From Parahalioglobus pacificus (GTDB taxonomy: Bacteria; Pseudomonadota; Gammaproteobacteria; Pseudomonadales; Halieaceae), in NCBI RefSeq assembly GCF_014652275.1, contig NZ_BMYM01000003.1, positions 62,001 through 126,000 on the forward strand: DNA of 64,000 bases. The letters are read 5' to 3'. Position numbers and translations under genes: made by a program. Shown here piece after piece: positions 1 through 8,911 of this stretch. Under the pieces are notes generated by a model that worked only from the letters and a program-made list of their open reading frames with translations, did no database searches and was not told where the DNA came from. Each line of letters opens with the position of its first letter. Within the stretch, counting starts at the first letter, position 1.

Positions 1-948
1 AGTGATTGCCTGTGGTGCAGTCACCGATACAAACTCCGGTTGCTCTGTGAGTAATTGCATCACCGATGCCGCATCCTGAGCGCGACCACGCAGACGTATC
101 TCGCGGCCGTTCATCTGAAACTGCTGTATGAACACGTCATCGCCCATCAGGGCGGTCAGCCGCGCGAGTTCCGCATGGGGGCTGGGGTACTCACTCACTA
201 GACGATTCACTTCACTGACAGTACCGTTCACAGCGCCCAGACGCTGCCTGAGGGCAAGTGCAGGTGCTGCGTCACGTTGCAGCTCAGCCGATGCAGCCTC
301 CAGCCGACTCAATTCAAACTGTTTAAAGCCAACGTTGAATGCAAGCAGCACCAGCAACACCAAGGCCGTCGCTGCGACATAGGCGCCGCAGCGTATCAGG
401 CGACGTCGATAGGACTGCTGTCGATGTTGCTCGCCAAAACCCCGCACCATCACCCAGTGGCCGTCGGCTTGCGCCCATACCTCGCGCTCACCAGGATCAT
501 GAATATCGTGTGATTTGGCAAGATATGTCATGACGGCACTGCGCGACAGAATCACCAGGCGAATGTTCAGAGTGTCTTCACTGCCTGCAAGCCGAGACCA
601 GCCATAGGCTGTATCATCAGCCGAGAAAGGACTGCTGGAGGAAACTTCCAGCGCCATCACAGATTCCAGGTTGGGCAACACCGCACCGGGCAGTTCCAGG
701 CTTCGCTCCAGCACCAGATCATTGGGCACGGCAACGGCAACCAAATGGGATGTAGTCGCATCTATGCGCTGCCCTGCCTGATAAGACGTTTTGGTGTCGC
801 CGTCGGTGAGGGTGACCACATCGTCCAGTTGTTGCCGGACCGGTGAATCATCCGACCACAGAAACTCCCTCCACGCGGCCTGCCACAAACGGCCCGTATC
901 ACGCACGTCATACCCAAAGAGCATCCACTGTTGGCTATCAAGCGCCAT
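1..948 (-). CDS. gspL: GspL-like type II secretion inner-membrane protein (partial)
   Basis: An open frame runs from an ATG at 948 off the left edge of the window: 316 codons without a stop, C-terminus missing. It directly follows gspK in a gsp operon, where gspL is expected. Residues 1-180 form a soluble, presumably cytoplasmic part. Residues about 187-205 form one hydrophobic membrane segment preceded by an Arg-rich stretch. A periplasmic PilN/GspL-type ferredoxin-like region follows. GspL links the GspE ATPase to the inner-membrane platform. The N-terminal part is shorter than the roughly 230 residues usual for enterobacterial GspL, so it could also be described as a PilN-domain protein; position in the operon supports GspL. 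Confidence 0.7.
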   Translation of the reverse strand, partial: MALDSQQWMLFGYDVRDTGRLWQAAWREFLWSDDSPVRQQLDDVVTLTDGDTKTSYQAGQRIDATTSHLVAVAVPNDLVLERSLELPGAVLPNLESVMALEVSSSSPFSADDTAYGWSRLAGSEDTLNIRLVILSRSAVMTYLAKSHDIHDPGEREVWAQADGHWVMVRGFGEQHRQQSYRRRLIRCGAYVAATALVLLVLLAFNVGFKQFELSRLEAASAELQRDAAPALALRQRLGAVNGTVSEVNRLVSEYPSPHAELARLTALMGDDVFIQQFQMNGREIRLRGRAQDAASVMQLLTEQPEFVSVTAPQAIT

Positions 949-969
949 GCAGCTGTTTCATCCTTTTAT

Positions 970-1779
970 TCACCCGTCAGTTTTGCGACGCTTGCCCCGC
1001 ATCACCCGCGGCGGCTCGATTCGCATGGCGTGCCAGGGCAGGTCTGTGACGCCACTGTTGCCCTCTTGCAGCCATTGGCGGCGCACCCATTCGCGTCCGC
1101 CGGTTTTGATTATCGCATCCACACGCAAGGGGCTACCAGCGAGAATTTGTCGGATTGCGGCTTGCGATGGATTCCCAACAGGCACGCCCGACGCTGCCAG
1201 TATTTGCCGCACCTCGGGTGAAGCGATCATCGGCACGGTGCGCTCGCCGGCCATGCGCCCAGCCACCACATAGTCTCTGACTTGGTCAAAGTCGCCGCGG
1301 CTGAAGCCACCCACCCTGAGCAGGTCTTCGCCGACTTCAAAGGTATTTATTGCGGCACGTGGGCGCGGCCGGGAATTGCGCCATTCGTTGACGGTGCGAG
1401 CCAGGGCGACCGCTTCACCCTGCTCCATACCGGCTGCTTGCTTGAACAGCTCTCTCAGCAGCGGCACCTGGGCATCGTTGAGACTGATCAAACCCTGCAC
1501 CGGGGTGATCACGATAGTCACCTCCTGCTCACCGACGCGATACCGACGCTCCAACTGGGGCGGTTCCTGAAGATTGCGCTGTCGGCTTTCACTGACAATA
1601 TCGGCGATCAGCAAACGCACGGCGCCGTCTCCGGCTGCAATCACCCGTGCGCGATCAGCGTGCACCTGCGCAAGCTGGGTATCCACGCGCGCCTGCGCCA
1701 CGATGCCCGCCACAAGTAAGGACATACCGGCGATAAACCACACTACAATGGCGAGTGCGACGCCCTGCTGTGACCTCAT
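970..1779 (-). CDS. gspK: Type II secretion minor pseudopilin GspK
   Basis: GspK caps the tip of the T2SS pseudopilus together with GspI and GspJ. The start is placed at 1779 because its ATG shares an ATGA overlap with the gspJ stop; a longer frame starts 30 bases upstream but would sit inside gspJ. The protein is 269 aa. A short leader ends QQG/VALAI, with the cleavable Gly at residue 6 and no Glu at +5; the missing Glu5 is characteristic of GspK. A hydrophobic helix follows to about residue 30, then a soluble domain. At 269 aa it is shorter than typical GspK (about 320 aa). It is co-transcribed with gspJ and gspL. Confidence 0.85.
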   Translation of the reverse strand: MRSQQGVALAIVVWFIAGMSLLVAGIVAQARVDTQLAQVHADRARVIAAGDGAVRLLIADIVSESRQRNLQEPPQLERRYRVGEQEVTIVITPVQGLISLNDAQVPLLRELFKQAAGMEQGEAVALARTVNEWRNSRPRPRAAINTFEVGEDLLRVGGFSRGDFDQVRDYVVAGRMAGERTVPMIASPEVRQILAASGVPVGNPSQAAIRQILAGSPLRVDAIIKTGGREWVRRQWLQEGNSGVTDLPWHAMRIEPPRVMRGKRRKTDG

Positions 1780-2396
1780 CGCCCCATACCCATAATCATG
1801 TCGGGCCAATAGCGGTCGGAAGACTTGATCCGCAGTCGTATCTGGTAGGGCGTCGCGAAGCTTTTATCCCACTCAGTAATCCAATCGCCATCCAACTCCC
1901 GTCGATAGGCCACTGAAAACTCTTCCACGCGATCAATCACGCGACGCGACGGGCTCTCTTCCCAGGCATAGGGCTCAGAATTTTCGGGCTCCTGCCACTG
2001 CAGGATTAGCGTGTTTTCCACCTGCGCCAGACGCAGGTAAAAACTGCCGCCGTAGGTTTCGCCAAAGAGCATGGACGAGCGCCATTCCAGTGAGCCGTCC
2101 TCCTCGATGCGGAAGAAGCCGCTTCCAGGCCCGCCGCGACCACCGCCGAGTGTTAATCCACCTAAATCATCACCGACAATGGTGGCATCGAAGGCATCGC
2201 GTAGGAACGAACTGACGCTACGAATTTCATCCACGCGATCCGTGAGGCGGGTGATCGCGACCTGTGTGTTGCCGAGGGTGCGCAGGCCGGTGACCGTCAC
2301 CACCATCACCAGTGAAAGGATGGTTAGGGCGACCATGACTTCGATGAGGGTAAATCCGGCGTCGCGCTGCGCCCTTTTTGGCACACCTTGGCTCAT
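1776..2396 (-). CDS. gspJ: Type II secretion minor pseudopilin GspJ
   Basis: Minor pseudopilin of the tip complex, 206 aa. A class III prepilin signal is visible: G14/FTLIE, with Glu19 at +5, followed by a hydrophobic helix to about residue 40. The soluble region contains the acidic and Trp/Tyr-rich segments usual for GspJ. The gene overlaps gspI by 4 bases (2393-2396) and gspK by 4 bases (1776-1779), so translation is probably coupled. It is processed by a PilD-type prepilin peptidase, which is not encoded in this window. Confidence 0.88.
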   Translation of the reverse strand: MSQGVPKRAQRDAGFTLIEVMVALTILSLVMVVTVTGLRTLGNTQVAITRLTDRVDEIRSVSSFLRDAFDATIVGDDLGGLTLGGGRGGPGSGFFRIEEDGSLEWRSSMLFGETYGGSFYLRLAQVENTLILQWQEPENSEPYAWEESPSRRVIDRVEEFSVAYRRELDGDWITEWDKSFATPYQIRLRIKSSDRYWPDMIMGMGR

Positions 2397-2794
2397 CGCG
2401 GCAGGGCCTCAACCACGGAATTGAGCACGAAACGGCCTGGTTTTCGCCCGTCGGTCCACCCCACGGTGATCTCGAGGTGATGCAGGCTTCCCTGGGGCAA
2501 GCCTTCCCTGGCGGTCTCCACCGGCCAGGTGTTTACTGTCCACACAAAACCACCCTCGGTCTCGCCTCTATCGCTGAGACCGTTTCTGGGCACACGCGAA
2601 TGTTCAGCCAGGAGCGAACGGGCCAGCTCCACACCGAAAGCGTATTTTTCGTCCGTGCGAACGTTTCGCGTAGCACCGCTGGCCGCCTGATAGAGCGCCG
2701 CCAGGGCCAACCCCAAAATGGAGATCGCAACCACCATCTCCAGCAGCGAAAACCCACGCGCCGTCCTTCGACTAATCAAAGTCATAGGCCTCAT
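2393..2794 (-). CDS. gspI: Type II secretion minor pseudopilin GspI
   Basis: Minor pseudopilin, 133 aa, that starts assembly of the GspI-J-K tip. The prepilin motif is G14/FSLLE with Glu19 at +5, then a hydrophobic helix. The start at 2794 overlaps the end of gspH by 23 bases; an in-frame ATG at 2785 (residue 4) is equally possible and would shorten the leader by three residues. Length and gene order agree with the GspI family. Confidence 0.86.
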   Translation of the reverse strand: MRPMTLISRRTARGFSLLEMVVAISILGLALAALYQAASGATRNVRTDEKYAFGVELARSLLAEHSRVPRNGLSDRGETEGGFVWTVNTWPVETAREGLPQGSLHHLEITVGWTDGRKPGRFVLNSVVEALPR

Positions 2795-3263
2795 GAGACA
2801 CGCTACCCAGCAGCCAATCCACCTTTATCGCAACACCACCCACCCCGGGTCGTTCGATATCCAAGCCGCCGCCGGAAGAGCCGCCCTCCGGGTAAAATCG
2901 GATGACACCCGCATCCTCACGATTCACCTCGCGGGCCGTGTTCACCACGATTTCCACAGTCTTGGGCAGTTTCCGCCGCTCCTTGCCGAGAACGACCAGC
3001 CGTCTTTGGGGGTTGATCACCACGTCCTGCGCCTCGCCTGTACTAACGGCACGATGGCGTGCAGCAGCCAGCAAGGTCACGGTATCCCGAATGGCCTGGC
3101 GGTACTGCATGCTTTCGTAAAAACGGATAGACGCCGGGACGGAAACGGCCAACACAATGCCCACCACCGTCATGGCGGCGATGAGCTCTAAAAGCGTAAA
3201 GCCCCGCTGTCGCGGGAGAGTCGGAACGATAAGGCCTTGAGTTGATGCCATGAGCGCGCTCAC
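2772..3263 (-). CDS. gspH: Type II secretion minor pseudopilin GspH
   Basis: Minor pseudopilin GspH, 163 aa from a GTG at 3263; an ATG four codons downstream (3251) is an alternative start. The prepilin cleavage site is G21/FTLLE with Glu26 at +5, followed by a hydrophobic helix (about 22-45). The soluble part is a beta-rich GspH/FimT-type domain. It lies between gspG and gspI as in standard gsp operons and is presumably the link between the GspG fibre and the tip complex. Confidence 0.86.
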   Translation of the reverse strand: MSALMASTQGLIVPTLPRQRGFTLLELIAAMTVVGIVLAVSVPASIRFYESMQYRQAIRDTVTLLAAARHRAVSTGEAQDVVINPQRRLVVLGKERRKLPKTVEIVVNTAREVNREDAGVIRFYPEGGSSGGGLDIERPGVGGVAIKVDWLLGSVSHEAYDFD

Positions 3264-3282
3264 TGGCGTTTGGCTACGTGAG

Positions 3283-3714
3283 TTAGTTGGCGTTAGTCAC
3301 GTCGGCGTCTTCACCTTCACCGCCGGGCGTGCCGTTCTGACCATAGCTGATAATATCCAGGTCACCGCGATCACCGGGGTACTTATACAGATACTCACGG
3401 TTCCAGGGATCCAGCGGCACGCTGCCCTTCAGGTAGGGCCCGTTCCAACCTGCCTTACCCGCCGGTTTTTCAACCAGTGCCTGCAGTCCCTCGTTGCTCG
3501 AGGGAAAGTGGCCCACATCCAGCTTGTACATTTCAAGGGCCTGCTCCAGGTCCTTGATCTGAATGGCGGCCGTCTTTGTTTTTGCCCCGCCCAACTGGTT
3601 TAGCACCTGCGGCCCCACGAGGCTCATTAAGAGGCCGAGAATCGCCAGCACCACCAACAGCTCCATCAGAGTGAAGCCACTCTGGCCGGTTCGGTTGCGG
3701 GTAGATTTAGTCAT
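3283..3714 (-). CDS. gspG: Type II secretion major pseudopilin GspG
   Basis: Major subunit of the T2SS pseudopilus, 143 aa. The prepilin motif is G13/FTLME with Glu18 at +5, followed by an uninterrupted hydrophobic helix to about residue 35. The soluble domain has the conserved family pattern, including YKLDVGHFPSSNEGLQALV and a C-terminal Asp/Gly-rich calcium-binding loop with DIISYGQNGTPGGE. The high conservation makes this the most certain call in the operon. It sits 46 bases downstream of gspF. Confidence 0.96.
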   Translation of the reverse strand: MTKSTRNRTGQSGFTLMELLVVLAILGLLMSLVGPQVLNQLGGAKTKTAAIQIKDLEQALEMYKLDVGHFPSSNEGLQALVEKPAGKAGWNGPYLKGSVPLDPWNREYLYKYPGDRGDLDIISYGQNGTPGGEGEDADVTNAN

Positions 3715-3760
3715 AATTTGTCACCTAGTTCGGGAGTGGTATGCCTGCTGCCCGACGTTG

Positions 3761-4954
3761 TTACAACGCCAGATCATTGACAGACAGTATCCCCATCAAT
3801 ATCGCAATAATAATGACCGCAATGATAAAGCCCATGCCGAGAATAAGCACGGGCTCCAGTAAGGTGAGGCCGCGCTTAACGCCCGCCTGCACATGGTCAT
3901 CAAACACCTTGGCCAGTTCGAGTAACATCTCGCCCAAACTGCCTGACTCCTCGCCGACCCGGATCATCTGAATGACCATCGGCGTGAACATTTCCGTTTC
4001 CTCCAGCGCCACTGACATTCGCTTACCCGCCTTGACTGCAGGCGGCAGCACCTCGAGGGACTCCTGTATAACCGTGTTATCCACGGTTTCGATGGCAATG
4101 GAGATGGCTTTCAGCAGTGACACGCCGTTGCCGAGCAAAGTGCCCACGGTGCGTGCAAATTTGGACACCTCAAACTCGAAAACGATCCCGCCGGCCAGCG
4201 GTAACTTGAGCATCCTCGCGTGCAGGCTGCGCTTGCCCTCGTCGCTATCCGCCCATCGCTTGCCGGCGATAACAGCACCCACGGTCACTATGGCCAGAAG
4301 CCAGCCCCACGCAGCGATGAAGTCGGCCGCCGCTATCACTGCCGCTGTCAGCGGGGGCAGGGCTTCGCCCATATCTTCAAACAGGGTTTCGAACTGAGGG
4401 ACAACGAAGCCCAACATGACAACAATCGAAAGCACAGATACAACCAGCAGGATCGCCGGGTATATCAGCGCCGACACCACGCTATCCCTGTTCGCCTTGG
4501 CGTTCTCCAGGTACTCCACCAGTCGATCGAGAACATCCGACAACTGCCCGCTGGCTTCGCCGGCCTTGACCATACTGAGGTAGAAACTGCCGAATAATTC
4601 TTCGTGGGGTTGCAAGGCCACGCTCAGCGCTTTACCGCCCTTCACTGCCTTCAGCAAATCACTGAGCAACGCGTGCATCTGGGGTTGGGCGGCCATGTCG
4701 ATAAGCACTTTGAGGGCCCTGTCCAGTGGCAAACCGGCGCGAAGCAGCACGGCTAGCTCAGTGGTCATGGACAGCACGTCCTGCCGTGAGGGTGGTTTGC
4801 CTTTCTGCGCCTCGGCCCCGCCCTCTTCCAGTTTGAGCAGAGTTAAGCCTTGCGCGCGGAGCTGTCGTTGAGCGAGTTCGGTGCCGTCGGCCTCGATCAT
4901 GCCCTCACGGCTTTTACCGTCACGGCCAATGGCCTTATAAGAAAAAGATGGCAT
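3761..4954 (-). CDS. gspF: Type II secretion inner-membrane platform protein GspF
   Basis: Polytopic platform protein that couples GspE to pseudopilus assembly. The start is set at the ATG at 4954 (MPSFSYKAIG), the canonical GspF N-terminus, 7 bases after the gspE stop; the open frame extends 18 codons upstream but that part lies inside gspE. Length is 397 aa, normal for the family. Two GspF/T2SSF cytoplasmic helical domains are visible, around residues 50-175 and 255-375. Three hydrophobic segments lie near 150-175, 200-225 and at the C-terminus. Confidence 0.95.
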   Translation of the reverse strand: MPSFSYKAIGRDGKSREGMIEADGTELAQRQLRAQGLTLLKLEEGGAEAQKGKPPSRQDVLSMTTELAVLLRAGLPLDRALKVLIDMAAQPQMHALLSDLLKAVKGGKALSVALQPHEELFGSFYLSMVKAGEASGQLSDVLDRLVEYLENAKANRDSVVSALIYPAILLVVSVLSIVVMLGFVVPQFETLFEDMGEALPPLTAAVIAAADFIAAWGWLLAIVTVGAVIAGKRWADSDEGKRSLHARMLKLPLAGGIVFEFEVSKFARTVGTLLGNGVSLLKAISIAIETVDNTVIQESLEVLPPAVKAGKRMSVALEETEMFTPMVIQMIRVGEESGSLGEMLLELAKVFDDHVQAGVKRGLTLLEPVLILGMGFIIAVIIIAILMGILSVNDLAL

Positions 4955-4961
4955 GGAGATA

Positions 4962-6701
4962 TCAGACAGCCGCTGACTGCGCCAGCGCCAGGTCACCGTC
5001 GCCAGCATCTACGTCCATTTCGCTCTGGTCCTGTGTGACCCGCAATACTTCTTCAATCGAGGTTTGGCCTTGCACTACCTTGCGCAAACCATCCTCAAAC
5101 AGGGTCAACATGCCCTGATCGCGAGCCGCTGCATGCAGCGAAGTGGCATCTGCGCCACTCATGATGACGCGATGCATCACCTCATCCAGCGGAAACAGCT
5201 CATGGATTGATGTTCGCCCTATATAGCCTGAGCCCATGCAGGCATCGCAGCCATCGGCCTGGTAAACGGTGCGCTGACCCTCTGGCAGAAAACGCTTTAA
5301 GCCGTATTGTGCAATCGCGGTGTCACTCAGCTCTACGGGTTTTTTACAGCTGCTACACAAGGTTCGCACGAGGCGCTGGGCCAGAACGCCGTTCACCGAG
5401 GAAGTAATCAGGTAGCGCTCCACACCCATGTCTTCCAGACGCGTGATCGCACCGGCAGCAGTGTTGGTATGTAAGGTTGATAGCACCAAGTGCCCGGTGA
5501 GCGCTGACTGGACGCCAATCTGTGCGGTTTCAGTATCTCGCATCTCACCGATCATAATGATGTCGGGGTCCTGCCGAAGAATCGCCCGCAGGGCTCTAGC
5601 AAACGTTAACTCGATCTGGGACTGCACCTGTATCTGGTTGACACCGCCAAGCTGGTATTCGACGGGATCTTCAACCGTGATGATCTTTAGCTTTTCTGAA
5701 TCCAAGGAAGCCAGCGAGGCATATAGCGTGGTGGTTTTACCCGACCCAGTTGGCCCGGTCACCAGCAGTACGCCGTGCGGCCTGGCGAGCAGTGTCTGGT
5801 AGCGCTCCAGCGTATCCTCACTGAACCCCATATCCCCAAGGCTGAGGCGAATACTCTCGCGATCCAACACACGCATGACAATACTCTCGCCATGCACGGT
5901 CGGAATCGTTGACACACGCAGGTCCAGCTCATGGCCTTTCACCCGGGTCATAATGCGTCCATCCTGAGGCAATCGACGCTCGGCAATGTTCATCTGAGAC
6001 AACAGCTTGATACGTGACGCAATCGCCGCTGAGAGGTTGCCGGCCGGTGCATCCGGGTAGTCCTGTAATACCCCGTCAACGCGGTAGCGCAGGTGCAAGC
6101 CATCCTCAAAGGGCTCGATGTGGATATCTGACGCACCCATATCTACCGCCCGGTGGATAATCTGGTTTACCAGCCGAATGACGGGTGCTTCAGAGGCCAA
6201 ATCCCGCAGGTGTTCGATAAACTCATCATCACTCTGCCCGGCAAACTGGTCATCGAACTCTTCCTCATTATCGCCTGCATCAGAGACCAGATGCGCCTGC
6301 AGGGCCTTGCTGATATCGCTCTCCAAGCCCAAAACCACAGTCACGGGCGACTCGACAGCCATGCCCAGGGCCTTGCTGATGTAGGGGTCTTGAGGAACGG
6401 CCGCGGCGAAAGTCAGGTCGTCGCCTGTCTTGGCGACCGGCACTACCGAGTTAGAAAAGAGAAAATCCTGGGCAACTTCATCAACCTGGACTGGCTCTTC
6501 AGGATAATCAGCAGAGTTAAGTAGCGGAATATCAAGCTGTGCACTGAGCGCGGTGGCAAAATCCAACTCAGACACCAAGCCGAGTTTCACCAATACCTGG
6601 CCAAACTTGTCGCCCATTTCGCTCTGGGCAAGCAGCGTTCGTTCGACATCCCGTTCAGATATCTTGCCTTGCTCTACCAATAGCTCGCCGATTTTCTTCA
6701 T
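4962..6701 (-). CDS. gspE: Type II secretion ATPase GspE
   Basis: Cytoplasmic secretion ATPase, first gene of the gsp operon. The ATG at 6701 (MKKIGELLVEQG) is preferred over a TTG 11 codons upstream. The 579-aa protein has an N-terminal MshEN-type domain (about 1-140), a linker rich in Asp/Glu, and the ATPase core. Walker A GPTGSGKTT lies at 316-324, the Asp box around 342-348, and a Walker B-like IIMIGEMRD at about 381-389. A tetracysteine zinc site (CSSC 449-452, CDAC 485-488) is typical of GspE/PilB. GspC and GspD are not adjacent and must be encoded elsewhere if the system is functional. Confidence 0.95.
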   Translation of the reverse strand: MKKIGELLVEQGKISERDVERTLLAQSEMGDKFGQVLVKLGLVSELDFATALSAQLDIPLLNSADYPEEPVQVDEVAQDFLFSNSVVPVAKTGDDLTFAAAVPQDPYISKALGMAVESPVTVVLGLESDISKALQAHLVSDAGDNEEEFDDQFAGQSDDEFIEHLRDLASEAPVIRLVNQIIHRAVDMGASDIHIEPFEDGLHLRYRVDGVLQDYPDAPAGNLSAAIASRIKLLSQMNIAERRLPQDGRIMTRVKGHELDLRVSTIPTVHGESIVMRVLDRESIRLSLGDMGFSEDTLERYQTLLARPHGVLLVTGPTGSGKTTTLYASLASLDSEKLKIITVEDPVEYQLGGVNQIQVQSQIELTFARALRAILRQDPDIIMIGEMRDTETAQIGVQSALTGHLVLSTLHTNTAAGAITRLEDMGVERYLITSSVNGVLAQRLVRTLCSSCKKPVELSDTAIAQYGLKRFLPEGQRTVYQADGCDACMGSGYIGRTSIHELFPLDEVMHRVIMSGADATSLHAAARDQGMLTLFEDGLRKVVQGQTSIEEVLRVTQDQSEMDVDAGDGDLALAQSAAV

Positions 6702-6774
6702 GGATTCCACTGCGCCATTGAGTCTCAGCGCCAATGCACTGGCGCTTATCGTTGCCTCGAGTGTAACACAGGGG

Positions 6775-6800
6775 TCGCGCCGTCATGGTCGACGGCGCGA
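6775..6800 (-). terminator. Perfect 10-bp hairpin after the HIP operon
   Basis: TCGCGCCGTC (6775-6784) and GACGGCGCGA (6791-6800) form a perfect GC-rich stem with a 6-base loop, 39 bases downstream of the ipdF stop and upstream of gspE. There is no clear U-tract, so intrinsic termination is uncertain. Its position at the end of the operon, with gspE starting 73 bases further on, suggests it separates the two transcription units. Confidence 0.55.
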
Positions 6801-6839
6801 ATCATGCACGCTAGAAATGACCCAATACCGCAGACGCGA

Positions 6840-7631
6840 TTAGGCTCGCTGGCTGGATGCGGAGATCACCTCACCTGTCATGTAGCCAGAGTAGTCAGAC
6901 GCCAGAAACATCATGACATTAGCAACTTCCCAGACCTCGGCCGCCCGGCCGAATGCCTCCTTCTCGGCGAGTTGTTCCAGCAACTCCATGGGAGTGGTCT
7001 TCTTCAGGAACTCGTGAAACGCAATAGATGGAGAGACCGCGTTAATCCGCACTCCGTGGTCAGCAGCCTCGAGCGCACTGCAGCGCGTCAGCGCCATCAC
7101 ACCGGCCTTGGCTGCCGCATAGTGGCATTGCTCTTTCTGGGCGCGCCAACCCAGCACGGAGGCATTGTTCACAATGACGCCAGCGCCACGGGGCTGCATC
7201 TTTTGCAGCATCGCTCGCGTCATTCGCATTGTGCCAGTCAGGGTTACATCAAGTACGCGCGACCACTCTTCATCCGACATTTCTACCAGCAACCGCGTGC
7301 CACCCAGCCCCGCGTTGTTGATCAGAACATCAACGGTGTCCAGCTTTTCCTCCGCCTCATCCACCAACGCCTGAACATCTGGCTCGTCGGTAACGTTGGC
7401 GAGCTTTCCATAGACCCGCTCCAGCCCCGTTTCAGCTCTCAGCGTCTCTACGGCTTTGGCCAACCGTCCTTCGTGAATATCACTGATCATCACGGCGCGA
7501 GCGCCCTCCTCCGCTGCACGGGTCGCTGCCGCGAAACCAATGCCGGCGCCCGCAGCGGCAGTCACCAGAACGGACTTGCCCTTGAGCAGATTGTGTCCCT
7601 CGACATAGGGAGGTGGTTCTTTCAATGCCAT
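6840..7631 (-). CDS. ipdF: IpdF-like short-chain dehydrogenase (steroid C/D-ring pathway)
   Basis: SDR oxidoreductase, 263 aa, last gene of the HIP operon. The NAD(P)-binding glycine motif is unusual: TAAAGAGIG at 24-32, Ala-rich in place of TGxxxGIG. Catalytic Ser158, Tyr171 and Lys175 are present (Y-A-A-A-K), as is NNAG at 105-108. The variant TAAAGxGIG motif and the SPSIAFHEFLKK segment are features I recall from mycobacterial IpdF (Rv3559c), which oxidises the 5-hydroxy group of the HIP-CoA-derived intermediate. As in Mycobacterium, it is next to a FadE30-like dehydrogenase. Function is by homology and context. Confidence 0.8.
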   Translation of the reverse strand: MALKEPPPYVEGHNLLKGKSVLVTAAAGAGIGFAAATRAAEEGARAVMISDIHEGRLAKAVETLRAETGLERVYGKLANVTDEPDVQALVDEAEEKLDTVDVLINNAGLGGTRLLVEMSDEEWSRVLDVTLTGTMRMTRAMLQKMQPRGAGVIVNNASVLGWRAQKEQCHYAAAKAGVMALTRCSALEAADHGVRINAVSPSIAFHEFLKKTTPMELLEQLAEKEAFGRAAEVWEVANVMMFLASDYSGYMTGEVISASSQRA

Positions 7632-7720
7632 GATTTACTCGCTTAACACGTGGAATCTGAAATCTTGTGCGGCGTGCTCCGCCACCACACGCTATGCTGT
7701 TGAACAGAGGTGAGCACGGG

Positions 7721-8911
7721 TTAGCCGCGCGGCTCCCGAGGCATACCCAGAGCCCGCTCGGCGATGATGTTGCGTTGGATCTGATTCGTACCACCGTAAA
7801 TAGTGTCAGCCCGCGTAAACAGGTACATCGCCTGTAGGCGACTCAACTCATAGGGAGCAGCGTCGAGCACTTCGCTTTCTGGGCCCATCACATCCATGGC
7901 CAACTTACCCAGATTCCGATGCCAGCTAGACCAATACAGCTTGTAGATCATGGCTTCTTTCTGGAGGCTGCCGTCGTCGCCACCGCCGGAGAGCATTCGC
8001 ATACTGTTGTAACGCATGATGCGAAGGCCGATGTGTGCATCCGCAATACGTTGACGCAGCGCAGGGTCTTGCGACGCCCCATTCACCTTCGCCAATCGCA
8101 CAATCTCATCCAACTCATTTTGAAACAGCATCTGCTGCCCCAGCGTAGAAACGCCTCGCTCGAAACCCAGAAGCCCCATAGCAACCTTCCACCCGTCACC
8201 GGGTGCCCCCACGAGATCACTGTCTGCGCAGACGGCTTCATCGAAAAATACTTCGTTGAATTCTGAGGTTCCCGTCATCTGTTGGATGGGGCGAATATCC
8301 ACTCCCGGCTGATCCAGTGTGACAAGGAAGAAGCCTAATCCTTTATTGCCCACAGACTCTGAGTCAGTGCGCGCTATTACGAAGCAGTACTCCGATTCGT
8401 GGGCCAATGAGGTCCACACTTTCTGCCCGCTGATTTTCCACTGCCCGCTGTCTTTATCTTTGATTGCACGGGTTTTTACGTTAGCCAGGTCGGACCCTGC
8501 GCTGGGCTCAGAATAGCCCTGACACCAGAAGTCTTCACCACGCAGAATGCCGGGCAAGTAACGTTCGCGTTGCTCGTCGGTCCCATAGGCGATCAGCGTC
8601 GGGCCCGTTAACGTTTCGCCGATATGGCCCATGCGTCCCGGGCCACCCGCTCTGGCATACTCTTCGTTGAAGATCACCTGCTGTTCAATTGTGGCGCCCC
8701 GGCCTCCATAGGCTTCGGGCCAGCCAATGCAGGTCCAGCCGCCCCCGTGCAGTTTTCGCTCCCAGGCTTTGCGCTCCTCGACGAATACATGTTCATCACC
8801 GGGGCCGCCGCGGTAGCGCATCTGGGCAAACTCACCGGTGAGGTTTTCACCCATCCACGTGGCCACCTCCTCCCGGAAGGTTTCATCCTGCGCGCTAAAG
8901 CTCAGTTTCAT
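7721..8911 (-). CDS. FadE30-like acyl-CoA dehydrogenase (catalytic type)
   Basis: Acyl-CoA dehydrogenase, 396 aa, with N-terminal helical, middle beta (GYSEPSAGSD, 132-140) and C-terminal helical domains. The usual YEGT catalytic glutamate is replaced by Gly in IYGGTNQIQRN. A Glu is instead present at 251 in GFERG, the position used as base by isovaleryl- and long-chain acyl-CoA dehydrogenases. Its start overlaps by 4 bases (ATGA) the stop of a second, probably non-catalytic homologue, which suggests an alpha/beta heteromeric enzyme of the kind known from actinobacterial steroid degradation. By neighbourhood with ipdF it corresponds best to FadE30, which acts on HIP-CoA. Confidence 0.78.
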   Translation of the reverse strand: MKLSFSAQDETFREEVATWMGENLTGEFAQMRYRGGPGDEHVFVEERKAWERKLHGGGWTCIGWPEAYGGRGATIEQQVIFNEEYARAGGPGRMGHIGETLTGPTLIAYGTDEQRERYLPGILRGEDFWCQGYSEPSAGSDLANVKTRAIKDKDSGQWKISGQKVWTSLAHESEYCFVIARTDSESVGNKGLGFFLVTLDQPGVDIRPIQQMTGTSEFNEVFFDEAVCADSDLVGAPGDGWKVAMGLLGFERGVSTLGQQMLFQNELDEIVRLAKVNGASQDPALRQRIADAHIGLRIMRYNSMRMLSGGGDDGSLQKEAMIYKLYWSSWHRNLGKLAMDVMGPESEVLDAAPYELSRLQAMYLFTRADTIYGGTNQIQRNIIAERALGMPREPRG